This document shows, one piece after another, positions 1 through 8,318 of a stretch of 64,000 nt of DNA; within the stretch, counting starts at the first letter, position 1, and each line of letters starts with the position of its first letter. Source of the DNA: Muribaculaceae bacterium (lineage in GTDB: Bacteria; Bacteroidota; Bacteroidia; Bacteroidales; Muribaculaceae); the NCBI GenBank assembly GCA_017557625.1, contig JAFYYG010000065.1, positions 1 to 64,000 on the forward strand, written 5' to 3'. A program made the translations under genes and the position numbers. The notes under the pieces are model-generated. The model searched no databases and was not told where the DNA came from. It saw only the letters and a program-made list of their open reading frames with translations.

Positions 1-101
<101 letters not shown>

Positions 102-105
102 TAAG

Positions 106-140
106 GAGACTCAGGAATTCGTTCCTGGGTCTCTTTTTTT
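106..140 (+). terminator. Intrinsic terminator after 5S rRNA
   Basis: GAGACTCAGGAA pairs with TTCCTGGGTCTC across a short TTCG-type loop and is followed by a run of seven T. This ends the rRNA operon. Confidence 0.85.
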
Positions 141-155
141 GTTTCCCGAGGAGAC

Positions 156-237
156 TTCCCGCCGCCGCACAGAGCCCTAAGCCCCGCCGCGCCAATGGTC
201 AGCGACACGGGAAGGCGCAGGTAATCGCCCCCTAAGG
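156..237 (+). pseudogene. Degenerate 5S rRNA copy
   Basis: This 82-base block aligns without gaps to bases 25-106 of the intact 5S gene. It starts with TTCCC, keeps ACAGAG, TAAGCC, CGCC-ATGGT and GTAATCGCCCCCTAAGG at the same offsets, and differs at many positions between them. The conserved core GAACAGAGAAGTTAAG is mutated, so a functional 5S rRNA is unlikely. It also has its own terminator-like hairpin, so the gene and its terminator seem to have been duplicated together and then decayed. Confidence 0.7.
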
Positions 238-274
238 GAGGATTCAGGAGCAATCTTGAGTCCTCTTTTTTTTT
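238..274 (+). terminator. Terminator-like hairpin after the degenerate 5S copy
   Basis: GAGGATTCAGGA and TCTTGAGTCCTC form a stem with a short loop, followed by nine T. It resembles the terminator at 106-140 and appears to have been co-duplicated with the 5S remnant. Confidence 0.7.
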
Positions 275-282
275 CTAAAAAA

Positions 283-349
283 CACCCCGAACGCCGTGCT
301 TACGGCGCAATACTTCAACAATGCCCAGACTGGTAATCGCCCCTTAAGG
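283..349 (+). pseudogene. Second, more decayed 5S-like remnant
   Basis: Only CCCCGAAC near the start and GGTAATCGCCCCTTAAGG at 332-349 match the intact gene clearly; the middle aligns only with gaps. It is in the same orientation and order as the first two copies. It is probably a third tandem 5S copy in advanced decay. From 350 to 446 I see nothing further. Confidence 0.5.
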
Positions 350-446
350 TTATGTTGTTTATTTTAATACGCTCCGTAGGTTTGGGCTATCAGTTATTGT
401 CTTTTTTTGTGCTGACAACACATTTGGTTTGGAATATTTGATGATA

Positions 447-1685
447 TTATTGTATCAATTTCAGTAACATGATTAGTACTTGATTGGTGGCGCGGGCTAT
501 TACTTGCTTGCGGTCGCCTGGAAGATGATGGCACTGGCTCACAACGATGTCGCCCACTTTGGCCGCTATCCACACGGTGCCCACAGGTTTGTCGGGGGTG
601 CCACCGCCAGGTCCTGCCACACCGCTAGTTGCCACGGCGCAGTGAGTGCGGCACAGGTTGCTCACTCCGCACGCCATCTGCTCCACTACGGGCTGACTTA
701 CTGCTCCGCAGGTGTCGAGAGTGGTGCTGTCCACTCCTAACACACGCTCTTTCACATCATTGCTGTAACTCACCACGCTTCCCATGAAGTAGTCGCTGCT
801 GCCAGCAATCTCGGTGATGACGTGCGCCACGTTGCCACCTGTGCAGCTTTCGGCGGTGGAGAGGGTGAGACCTAATTCACGCAGACGTTCGCCAACAATC
901 TGTGCCAGTGGTTTGTCGCCATCGGCGATAATGCTCTTGCCAAGGATTTTATGCAAATTCTTTGACTGCTGCTCCATGTCGTTTTTTATAACATCAGCAT
1001 CGTGGTGCGCGCCAGTGAGCCGCAGGCGGATAATGCCCTGATTGGGCAGATAAGCGAGGTGGATGTAGTCTGGCAGTTGTTGCTCATAGTCTTCGAGCTT
1101 CTCGGCGAGAGCACTTTCAGCATAGTCAACTACGACAAAGGTGCGGTACTCAATGTCAAGGTCGCTGTGGAAATGCTTTATGAGCTGCTGAATGATGGCG
1201 CGCTCCATCATCGTCTGCGTCTCGTGCGGAACGCCAGGCATCGACACCAGCACCTTGCAGTCACGCTCAAACCACATGATGGGTGCTGTGCCCACCTCGT
1301 TCTGTATCACGCGGCATGACGAGGGCACCATAGCTTGAGCTGCGGTAAGTCGGTTCATAGGGATGCCGCGACGCTCAAACTGTGCCTCAACGTTGCGTTT
1401 CACATCCTCATTTAGAACCATTTTGCCACCGAAGTATCGGCACAATGTGGCTTTGGTGATGTCATCTTTGGTGGGTCCGAGGCCACCGGTCATCAGCACC
1501 ACGTCTGTTACGGCAAAGGCCTCGTCAATGGCACGGAAAATTTCCTCGGCATCATCGGCGATAACTTTCACGCTCTTGGCTTCCCATCCCAATGGGGACA
1601 GATGGCGGGCAATCCAGCCCGAATTGGTGTCGGTGACCTGACCTATCAGCAGTTCGTCACCTATTACTATAGTGGAATAGTTCAT
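447..1685 (-). CDS. cinA: CinA family protein (nicotinamide-nucleotide amidase / damage-inducible)
   Basis: The 412-residue protein has the usual two-part CinA layout. An N-terminal MoaB/MogA-like domain (about 1-170) carries GDELLIGQ and the TGGLGPTKDD motif. A C-terminal amidase domain (about 255-412) carries the STAESCTGG and TSGVAGPGGGTPDKPVGTVW blocks. CinA family members hydrolyse NMN to nicotinate mononucleotide or act as pyrophosphatases on related nucleotides in NAD recycling; which activities this one has cannot be read from sequence. Length is normal for full-length CinA. It is the last gene of a minus-strand run after the M48 protease gene, with an 11-base gap. Confidence 0.93.
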   Translation of the reverse strand: MNYSTIVIGDELLIGQVTDTNSGWIARHLSPLGWEAKSVKVIADDAEEIFRAIDEAFAVTDVVLMTGGLGPTKDDITKATLCRYFGGKMVLNEDVKRNVEAQFERRGIPMNRLTAAQAMVPSSCRVIQNEVGTAPIMWFERDCKVLVSMPGVPHETQTMMERAIIQQLIKHFHSDLDIEYRTFVVVDYAESALAEKLEDYEQQLPDYIHLAYLPNQGIIRLRLTGAHHDADVIKNDMEQQSKNLHKILGKSIIADGDKPLAQIVGERLRELGLTLSTAESCTGGNVAHVITEIAGSSDYFMGSVVSYSNDVKERVLGVDSTTLDTCGAVSQPVVEQMACGVSNLCRTHCAVATSGVAGPGGGTPDKPVGTVWIAAKVGDIVVSQCHHLPGDRKQVIARATNQVLIMLLKLIQ

Positions 1686-1696
1686 TTTTTTAAGTT

Positions 1697-2971
1697 TTAA
1701 GGGTTAAGTGAACCTCCCCGTTCCTCGTTCCACCTTCCTCGATCCCCGATTATTGCTTCTATGCGTTGCGCAAGGGTGGGGTGGCTGTAGTCCATCCAGA
1801 CTACGGCAGGGTGGGGAGTGAGGTTGGAGAGCGTGTTTGCGCTCAATTTTTTGAGGCCTGAAATGAGGTGCTCGCCGTGACCATATTTCGTGGCAAAGGC
1901 ATCGGCGGAATATTCGCAGCGTCTCGACACACCGTTGATGATGGGATCAAGGATGAGGTCAATGGGCGAGAACAGCAGCGAGAAGGCCACCAGAGCCAGG
2001 GCAAACGAGTGGTCGCGTGTTCCGCCGAGGGCGTGCGAGAGTTCAGGGTTGTCGGCAAGCAGCGAGAACACGAAGAGGTTTACCGCCACCATCACGATGC
2101 TCATAATCATAGTTTTAATGGTATCGTGATGCTTGTTGTGCCCCAACTCATGCGCCAGCACAGCCACAATCTCCTCGGAGGTGAGCTGCTCGATGAGGGT
2201 GTCATAGAGCACCACTCGCTTTTTCATGCCAAAGCCAGTGAAATAGGCGTTAGCCTTGTTGCTGCGTTTAGAGCCATTGATGACATAAATATCCTTGATT
2301 GAGAATCCCATCTCGCGGGCGGCATTCTCAATGGCGGTTCTCAGCTCTCCTTCCTCTAATGGTTTCTGCTTATTGAAAAGTGGCACTATCAAGTTGCTGT
2401 AAAATAGCGAGAAAAATATGATGAATGCGGCACACACTAATGTTGCCCAAATCCAGAACGTCTGCCGTAGCTCGTCATAAAGGATAAAGATAACACTGAG
2501 CAATATACCGCCGAGCACAAGGGTGAGCAGGGCGCTTTTGAGGGTATCGAGCCAGAAGGTGGTTTTTGTGGTCTTGTTGAAACCAAACCTCTCCTCTATG
2601 ACGAAGGTGTCATAGTAGCTGAATGGGATGCTGATGATTGTCGATACTGCCATGTAGATTGCAAAGAAGATAAGCAGTTGCAGCAGTAGACTGTGAGTCC
2701 ACTGTGTAGTTAGAGTGTCGAGCCAGCCCAGCACGCCAGGAATGAGTATTGCGAGGGTGATGGCGAGGCTCACGCAGCGCTCTATCCACCCCATGCGTTT
2801 GTTGGCGCGCATGTAGGCTTGTTGTTTTTTGTATTTCTCCTCATCGTAGAGACCTTCAAGCACTTTGGGAATGGGATGTGTCATCCACTTGCCGTTGAGC
2901 CATGACAACACGCTGCTCACGGCAAACTCAAAGAGCGCGATGACGATGATGATTATGAGTAAAGGATGCAT
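1697..2971 (-). CDS. M48 family membrane metalloprotease (Ste24 / CAAX-protease type)
   Basis: The 424-residue integral membrane protein has the zinc motif HELGH at about 274-278 and a downstream EYSAD segment (about 352) that supplies the third ligand, as in Ste24/HtpX-type M48 peptidases. Hydrophobic segments lie near 3-22, 66-84, 95-115, 147-165, 172-192 and 286-345. Length and multi-TM topology fit the Ste24 branch better than the shorter HtpX. Bacterial members are thought to act in membrane protein quality control; prenylated substrates are not expected here. It lies between tsaD and cinA in a co-oriented run. The upstream gap carries TTAAGTGTAAAGT-like repeats. Confidence 0.9.
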   Translation of the reverse strand: MHPLLIIIIVIALFEFAVSSVLSWLNGKWMTHPIPKVLEGLYDEEKYKKQQAYMRANKRMGWIERCVSLAITLAILIPGVLGWLDTLTTQWTHSLLLQLLIFFAIYMAVSTIISIPFSYYDTFVIEERFGFNKTTKTTFWLDTLKSALLTLVLGGILLSVIFILYDELRQTFWIWATLVCAAFIIFFSLFYSNLIVPLFNKQKPLEEGELRTAIENAAREMGFSIKDIYVINGSKRSNKANAYFTGFGMKKRVVLYDTLIEQLTSEEIVAVLAHELGHNKHHDTIKTMIMSIVMVAVNLFVFSLLADNPELSHALGGTRDHSFALALVAFSLLFSPIDLILDPIINGVSRRCEYSADAFATKYGHGEHLISGLKKLSANTLSNLTPHPAVVWMDYSHPTLAQRIEAIIGDRGRWNEERGGSLNP

Positions 2972-3074
2972 TTATTAAAGTGATAAGTTTTAAGTGTAAA
3001 GTTATAAGTGGGCTGCTACGGAATCGCAGCATGGTGAACCTCCGATTCCCGATTTCCTATCTCCGATCCTCGAA

Positions 3075-4085
3075 TTAAATCACCACTCTTGCGAAGGGTG
3101 GGGCAGTGATGGGGCAGGTCTCGCCTCGCAGGAATTTATAATATCCTGCCACGGCAATCATGGCGGCATTGTCGGTGGTGAATGTACGCTTGGGGATGAA
3201 TGCCTTGATGCCTCGGCGGTCGCAGTACTGCTGCACCGCGGCACGCACGCCACTGTTGGCACTCACGCCACCACCTATAGCCACCGTTTTGATGCCAGTG
3301 TCTTTTATCGCCTTGCCAAACTTGTCCATCAGGATGTCGATGATGGTCTTCTGTAACGATGCGGCGAGGTCGGCTTTGTACTCCTCAATGAAATTGGGGT
3401 TGAACTTCATCTCATCGCGAAGGGTGTAGAGGAACGATGTCTTCAGTCCGCTGAAACTGTAGTCATATCCTGGAATATGTGGGCGGGCAAACTTAAAACG
3501 CTTGGGGTCGCCTTCTTGTGCCAATTTGTCAATGAGCGGTCCACCAGGGTAAGCAAGTCCCATAACCTTTGCGCATTTGTCGAAGGCTTCGCCGGCAGCA
3601 TCATCGATGGTCTGACCCATGATTTCCATGTCGTAAGGAGACTCCACCTTGATAATCTGTGAGTTGCCACCGCTGATTAGAAGGCACAGGAATGGAAACT
3701 CAGGCACCTCGGTGTTCTCGTCTTCCTTGATGAAATGTGCAAGCACATGGCCGTGAAGGTGGTTCACATCCACAAGAGGAATGTTAAGAGCCAGCGCCAA
3801 CCCTTTGCTGAATGCGGTGCCCACATGGAGCGAGCCGGGCAGACCGGGACCACGCGTGAAGGCGATGGCATCGATTTCTTTTTTATTGATACCAGCCTGG
3901 CGTATAGCCTCACTTACCACAGGCACGATGTTCTGCTGATGTGCACGCGATGCCAGCTCTGGCACCACTCCACCGTAGGCCTCATGCACCTTCTGGCTGG
4001 CGATGACGTTGCTCAACAAAACGCAGTCCTTAATGACCGCTGCACTGGTGTCGTCGCACGACGACTCAATTCCAAGTATTATCAT
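3075..4085 (-). CDS. tsaD: tRNA N6-adenosine threonylcarbamoyltransferase TsaD
   Basis: The 336-residue ASKHA-fold protein transfers threonylcarbamoyl from TC-AMP to A37 of ANN-decoding tRNAs together with TsaB and TsaE. It starts with the family signature ILGIESSCDDTSAAV and carries the metal-binding HLHGH motif, the SGGNSQI segment, the FDKCAKVMGLAYPGGP block and VAIGGGVSANSGVR near the C-terminus. Length is typical. It is essential in most bacteria. Its neighbours, the SDR gene upstream and the M48 gene downstream, are on the same strand. Confidence 0.96.
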   Translation of the reverse strand: MIILGIESSCDDTSAAVIKDCVLLSNVIASQKVHEAYGGVVPELASRAHQQNIVPVVSEAIRQAGINKKEIDAIAFTRGPGLPGSLHVGTAFSKGLALALNIPLVDVNHLHGHVLAHFIKEDENTEVPEFPFLCLLISGGNSQIIKVESPYDMEIMGQTIDDAAGEAFDKCAKVMGLAYPGGPLIDKLAQEGDPKRFKFARPHIPGYDYSFSGLKTSFLYTLRDEMKFNPNFIEEYKADLAASLQKTIIDILMDKFGKAIKDTGIKTVAIGGGVSANSGVRAAVQQYCDRRGIKAFIPKRTFTTDNAAMIAVAGYYKFLRGETCPITAPPFARVVI

Positions 4086-4140
4086 TTGTATATTTTAAAA
4101 AAGTTTTTGGCTAATTGTGCATTATTAATTATGCATTGAA

Positions 4141-5151
4141 TTATAGCCACTTGGCACTTTTGTACCACTCAATGGCTTCGTGGATGCCTTGTTTGAGGTC
4201 GTAGCTGGCTTTGAAGCCGAAGTCGCGTTCCGCATCGGTGGTGTCGCACAGCCAGTTGCGTTGCTTGAGGATGCGGTACTTGTCGGAGTTGAGTGTACTG
4301 GCTTTTCCAGTAAATTTGCTCAAGAATTCCGACACGTGACACACAATCTTCACCACCCATAGTGGACATATGATTGGAATAACAAACTTTTTGCCTAACT
4401 CGTCGCACACTATCTTGCGGAACTCTTGCTGTGTGTAGCTGCGGTCTTCGCTTATTAAGTAGGCCTTGCGCTTAGGACCTGCCTCGAGTGCGTCCATCAC
4501 GCCACGAACAAGATCTTTCACATAGATGAAGGTGAGCATCTGCTTCTTAAAGCCCACGCTGAAGTCGAAGCCACGCTTTATGAGTTTTATCATCAAGAAG
4601 TAGTCGCGCTCGTGAGGACCATACACTCCAGTGCAGCGGAATATTGTGTAAGGGAAATCGCTCTGCATCTGCAGATAGGTTTCGCCCTTGAGTTTTGAAG
4701 TGCCGTAACGAGTGTTGGGGGCGGGGATGTCGGTGTTCTTGAATGGGGTATAGTTCACATCGTCGCCAGGTCCCATCACGCTCATGCTGCTCATCATCAG
4801 GAACACTTCGGGTACCGCGTCAAGTTCTTTCAGTTCATCGACGATTGACCGCAGGCAACCATAGTTCACAGTCTCAAAATCGAGATAGTTGGTAGCTTTG
4901 GTAAGCCCTAGATTGTGAACCACATAGTCCCACTTTCCATGCTGGTCGATGTGTTCTTTGAGGGTATTATGCAGTGCTTCGTCATCGGTGAAATCAAGTT
5001 CAAGGAAGTTGATTCTCTCGTCAGTCAAGAACTTGCGGCTTGTGGTCTTGCGAACCGCTGCCCATGTCTCGTGGCCTCGCTTGAGCGCTTCCTCCACGAG
5101 GAATCCACCAATGAAGCCTCCAGCTCCTGTTATCAATATCTTTTTACTCAT
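4141..5151 (-). CDS. NAD(P)-dependent epimerase/dehydratase (extended SDR)
   Basis: The 336-residue protein has an N-terminal Rossmann fold with the GAGGFIGG dinucleotide motif (9-16), a catalytic Ser region at MMSSMS (about 119-124) and the YGTSK catalytic pair Tyr149/Lys153. This places it in the extended SDR family that acts on nucleotide sugars or similar substrates; the substrate cannot be deduced. Its start codon lies inside the 3' end of the GT9 gene (8-base overlap), so the two are very likely translated together and used in the same surface-glycan or lipid-sugar pathway. Confidence 0.88.
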   Translation of the reverse strand: MSKKILITGAGGFIGGFLVEEALKRGHETWAAVRKTTSRKFLTDERINFLELDFTDDEALHNTLKEHIDQHGKWDYVVHNLGLTKATNYLDFETVNYGCLRSIVDELKELDAVPEVFLMMSSMSVMGPGDDVNYTPFKNTDIPAPNTRYGTSKLKGETYLQMQSDFPYTIFRCTGVYGPHERDYFLMIKLIKRGFDFSVGFKKQMLTFIYVKDLVRGVMDALEAGPKRKAYLISEDRSYTQQEFRKIVCDELGKKFVIPIICPLWVVKIVCHVSEFLSKFTGKASTLNSDKYRILKQRNWLCDTTDAERDFGFKASYDLKQGIHEAIEWYKSAKWL

Positions 5152-6265
5152 CGCTTTTAATGTCTTGCCCTTTAGTCTCTTCGTCCTCTTGGTTGCTCAG
5201 TTCCTCGTCGGCTCTTTCAAGCACTCTTTTCACTTTTTTGATAATCATCTCTGGACTGATGTCATGGAGACAGTGGTAGTCGCCAAAGCGACAACGCTTA
5301 TTGCCAGTCATAGAGCATGGCCGGCAGTCGAGGTCGAGCTGCACAGTGTCTTTTAACGCTTGGTGCCATCCCATTTCACCGCACCAGGGGTGAGTGGCAC
5401 CCCACACGCTCACCACAGGTGTCTCCACAAGCGACGCGAGGTGCATATTGGCCGAGTCAAGGGTAAGCATCACGTCGCAGTGGCGCATCAGTTCATATTC
5501 GTCGGCAAAGGTTCGGTCGTCGATATGCGGCACAGAAGTTACATTCTTGTGACGTCGCATGATAGGGTCGAGTATGGCGCGTTCATTCTTTCCGCCGCCA
5601 AAGAGAAATATGTGGATGTTGTCCCATCGTGCCAGCTCGGCAATAATCATCTGCATTTGCTCAATGGGGTATGCCTTGCCCTTGTGTTCCGTGAATGGCG
5701 CAATGGCAATCCATTTCTCCTCTTCTCCCTTTTCAGGCACTATTTTGCTGTTGATGGGTTCTCCATAGTTGATTATAGATACAAACTCGTCGCCTGTGTC
5801 GAGTCCGATATTAGACATCACATCACGCATACGCTCTTGTATTGGAGTTATCGCATTGCGAATTTTGCCGCTGGTAAGTTTGCGACAATACTTGCGGCAT
5901 CGGTCAACAGTTACCACTGTCACTTTTTTGTACCTGAAATACTTGTCTATGCACCATGTGTAGGCCGATCCTTGCAGGTCGGCAACAGCATCAAAATTAT
6001 ATCGCATAAGCAGGTTTTTTGCAAGTTTGAAGGCACCCGCAAATGTTCGATACTTTGTCATTTCAATACCCACAACGGTAAGGTTGGCTGGTTTGTTGAC
6101 AAAAAGGTTTTCGTTTCCCTTTCGGGTAGTAAGCGTGAAAGAGACATTAGGATTGGCAAGGCACACTGGATAGACGATAGGAATGGTCATCGCCACATTT
6201 CCCAAAGAGGAAAAACCCGTGAGCATCACGTTCCTTAAAGTTGGATTTAAATCATTTTTTGCCAT
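5144..6265 (-). CDS. Glycosyltransferase family 9 (heptosyltransferase-like)
   Basis: The 373-residue protein has the two Rossmann-like halves of GT-B enzymes and the GT9 signature DSANMHLA at about 270-277, followed by VSVWGATHPW. GT9 enzymes typically add heptose or related sugars to the LPS core from ADP-heptose on the inner face of the cytoplasmic membrane. An N-terminal segment, TGFSSLGNVAMTIP, matches the family's substrate-binding start. The C-terminal tail (about 350-373) is charged and low complexity. It is first in a short operon with the SDR gene and has a plausible promoter just upstream (6288-6295). Confidence 0.88.
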   Translation of the reverse strand: MAKNDLNPTLRNVMLTGFSSLGNVAMTIPIVYPVCLANPNVSFTLTTRKGNENLFVNKPANLTVVGIEMTKYRTFAGAFKLAKNLLMRYNFDAVADLQGSAYTWCIDKYFRYKKVTVVTVDRCRKYCRKLTSGKIRNAITPIQERMRDVMSNIGLDTGDEFVSIINYGEPINSKIVPEKGEEEKWIAIAPFTEHKGKAYPIEQMQMIIAELARWDNIHIFLFGGGKNERAILDPIMRRHKNVTSVPHIDDRTFADEYELMRHCDVMLTLDSANMHLASLVETPVVSVWGATHPWCGEMGWHQALKDTVQLDLDCRPCSMTGNKRCRFGDYHCLHDISPEMIIKKVKRVLERADEELSNQEDEETKGQDIKSDE

Positions 6266-6287
6266 ATCGCGCGGAATTTAATTACTG

Positions 6288-6312
6288 CAAAATTAGTGCA
6301 AGCCGAGAGAAA
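6288..6312 (-). promoter_or_regulatory. Putative promoter of the GT9/SDR operon (-7 box TAATTTTG)
   Basis: On the minus strand, CGGCTTGCAC is followed by TAATTTTG (6295-6288), which fits the Bacteroidetes -7 consensus TAnnTTTG. The ATG at 6265 follows closely. The same 22-base sequence occurs again at 6360-6381, where the -7 box is changed to TAATTGTG. Confidence 0.5.
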
Positions 6313-6381
6313 AACCAAATTTATTTGAGTTTTTCCGAGGCGCAGCTTAATTTATTCACAATTAGTGCAAGCCGAGAGAAA
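6291..6381. repeat. 22-bp direct repeat (6291-6312 and 6360-6381)
   Basis: Two identical 22-base copies, beginning AATTAGTGCAAGCCGAGAG, lie 47 bases apart in the gap upstream of the GT9 gene. The proximal copy overlaps the likely promoter. The rest of the 6266-6537 gap is AT-rich and I see no gene in it. Confidence 0.85.
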
Positions 6382-6537
6382 TACAAAATGAAAAGCAAAG
6401 TTTTTCATTTTTATTTGAATAAAATGCTCACGCTCGCAAGGCTTAGAGTAAGCATTCATGTTCTAATAAGTTCCTGTGGTCAGAAAATATTGTCTTTTGC
6501 GGTCTTACAAAAATCCTAATGACCGATTTGGGTTAAA

Positions 6538-7404
6538 TTATTTGTATTTCACTATATTCAGTGATGTGCGGCGCACTTGCTTGCGCAAGCGTCGGGTGCT
6601 GCAATGTTTGACCCGCGCAATGGTTTTGAGCACTTGGTTGATGCTGGCAGATGGTTCATCGTCGGTTTCCACCAGCAGGTGGTCGAGGGGTGTGGCAGCA
6701 ACCGCCTGCTCGTTGTGCTTGCTGCCGAAGGAGAGGTAGAATCCCGCGTCGAGGAGTTCGCGCGCCACGTTCTCGTTGCCACGGAATCCGTGAATCACCC
6801 ACGCCACATTGTGGGCAGCGGGGTTGTCGCGCCACATTTTTAGGATTTGCTGTGATGTGCGCACGCAGTGGATGATAAGTGGCTTGCCCGAGGCGGCGGC
6901 AATGTCGATGTGTGCCTGCATCACCTGCTCCTGCATCTCAAGCGGGGCTCCTTTGAGCGAGTCAAGCCCCGTTTCACCTATCGCCACCACCAGATGATGC
7001 TGCGCTGCCTCGCTGAGTCGTTCCACCTTCTGTTGCCAGTCGTCGCCGATGTGCCAGGGGTGAATGCCCACCGAATAATTCTTGCCGTATTGTGGCTTGA
7101 AATCGTTGACGTCCATGCTTATAATGGCTTGCTGCGCTTCGGTGTCGTGGCAGTGGAAGTTGGTGATGACGGGTGGCACGGGGTCGTAGCCGTATCCTCC
7201 CCACGGGTTGCAGCTGATAATGCGATTGATGCCCATCCACATGCCTTTAAAGGGCCCGTAGGCCTGGATAGCCTCCACGGCATAGTGGCTGCATGTGGGG
7301 GTGTAGCGACACGCTGGCGGTAGCAGCGGCGAGATACACCGCTGGTAGAACTTGATGGGCAGGATAAAAATCTGTTTAGCTATGTTGCCTGGAGTCAGTT
7401 TCAT
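6538..7404 (-). CDS. YidD–TatD fusion protein (membrane-insertion factor fused to TatD-like metal hydrolase)
   Basis: The 288-residue protein combines two families normally encoded separately. Residues 1-75 are a complete Yid[28 protein letters not shown] split over 17-42, then [20 protein letters not shown]. YidD assists YidC-dependent membrane protein insertion. Residues 80-288 are a TatD-family hydrolase with the expected metal ligands: His84 and His86 (HCH), Glu144 in GETGLD, His179 (IIHC), His205 (IHGF) and Asp248 (ETDD). The hydrolase part, about 210 residues, is shorter than the usual 255-265. It overlaps the rnpA stop codon by one base (TAATG), the position yidD holds in many genomes. 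The C-terminal 20 residues are very basic. Confidence 0.9.
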   Translation of the reverse strand: MKLTPGNIAKQIFILPIKFYQRCISPLLPPACRYTPTCSHYAVEAIQAYGPFKGMWMGINRIISCNPWGGYGYDPVPPVITNFHCHDTEAQQAIISMDVNDFKPQYGKNYSVGIHPWHIGDDWQQKVERLSEAAQHHLVVAIGETGLDSLKGAPLEMQEQVMQAHIDIAAASGKPLIIHCVRTSQQILKMWRDNPAAHNVAWVIHGFRGNENVARELLDAGFYLSFGSKHNEQAVAATPLDHLLVETDDEPSASINQVLKTIARVKHCSTRRLRKQVRRTSLNIVKYK

Positions 7405-7799
7405 TACTCGCTGGTTATTGTAGTCGCTATCTTTCCGAGCAAGTCGCGCATGCTGCGCTCAATGGTGGCGTAGTCGCGCTCGTCGTTTGCCACCCAGTTG
7501 AAACCTATCAGCACTGTTTTGCCTTGTGATGCTACAGGAGCCAAAAGTTCTCGGTTAAGGCGGTAGGCCTCTCGTGTGCGACGGCGCAGCAGCACACGTC
7601 CCACGGCATGGCGTATTCGCTTCTTTGGGATGGAGATAAGGAATCGGGCTGCCACCGGGTGAGTGTTGTCGTCGGCTGGCACAGCGAGATACACCCCCCT
7701 CAGCGGATAGGCGATTATCGATGTGCCCTTCGCATAAAGCCTCTCAATCTCAATTTTGCTGCACAGCTTTTCGCTCTTAAATAACTTGAAATTCGCCAT
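7404..7799 (-). CDS. rnpA: Ribonuclease P protein component
   Basis: The 131-residue basic protein binds the RNase P RNA and helps tRNA 5' processing. It starts [15 protein letters not shown], has the family's RLYAKG segment, and carries the RNR-type motif region as [23 protein letters not shown] place the start at 7799 rather than at an in-frame ATG at 7835 because a promoter-like -7 box (TATCTTCG) lies between them and the homologous region begins after 7799. It is translationally coupled to the yidD-tatD fusion by a 1-base overlap. rpmH is not adjacent. Confidence 0.9.
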   Translation of the reverse strand: MANFKLFKSEKLCSKIEIERLYAKGTSIIAYPLRGVYLAVPADDNTHPVAARFLISIPKKRIRHAVGRVLLRRRTREAYRLNRELLAPVASQGKTVLIGFNWVANDERDYATIERSMRDLLGKIATTITSE

Positions 7800-7817
7800 T
7801 GGTTGTCTTTTAGACTG

Positions 7818-7825
7818 CGAAGATA
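7818..7825 (-). promoter_or_regulatory. Putative -7 box of the rnpA promoter
   Basis: On the minus strand the sequence reads TATCTTCG followed by CAG, one base off the TAnnTTTG consensus. It stands about 19 bases upstream of the rnpA ATG. No clear -33 TTTG is seen at the ideal distance. Confidence 0.45.
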
Positions 7826-7988
7826 CAAAAAACATCGCATCGACACTTAAAAAACAATTGAAAAAATGGTGTCAACCAATTTTTACGTTGACTACGAATG
7901 AGTAATAAACAACACGTTTCCTCTAAAGTTAGTTCGCACTTGAACCAAAATCTGCTCAAAAAGCTGAAACAATCAGACTCTTAACATT

Positions 7989-8046
7989 GAGTATTATATA
8001 TTTTATAATAATGTACGGAGTATTATATATTTTATAATAATGTACG
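7989..8046. repeat. Perfect 29-bp tandem duplication
   Basis: Two identical 29-base units (7989-8017 and 8018-8046) each contain the near-palindrome TATTATATATTTTATAATA and end in ATGTACG. No coding frame runs through them. Confidence 0.95.
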
Positions 8047-8318
8047 CGCGTAAGGGTAGAAAGTAATACGGATTGGTAAATATGCATCATAAAAAGAATG
8101 CATGTTACAACTGATTTCAGAAAAAACAATTACCCGCATTAGCAAAATTTTAATAATGTGAAGTAAGATAAATTTGGTTGCACTCAAACATCAAACGCAA
8201 TCTGAAAAAATGTATATAGTATTTTCAAAAAATGGAAAAAAACTAAAAACCAAGCACCAAAAACTAATAACTAAAAACTTTTTACTAATTTTGCAGTTCA
8301 ATAATTGCACATGAGTAT

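Larger units (their letters stand above)
7800..8318. other. AT-rich intergenic region between divergent rnpA and ruvB
   Basis: This 519-base gap holds the rnpA promoter at one end and the ruvB leader at the other. I see no convincing gene in it. It contains a perfect 29-bp tandem duplication (7989-8046). Near 8240-8283 it has short repeated words (AAAAACTAATAACTAAAAAC) and a TAATTTTG box at 8286-8293, a candidate -7 element for ruvB. Confidence 0.6.

Noticed and set aside
5360-6238. Antisense open frame (292 codons) over the GT9 gene
   Set aside because: It lacks motifs and overlaps a well-supported gene with a promoter.
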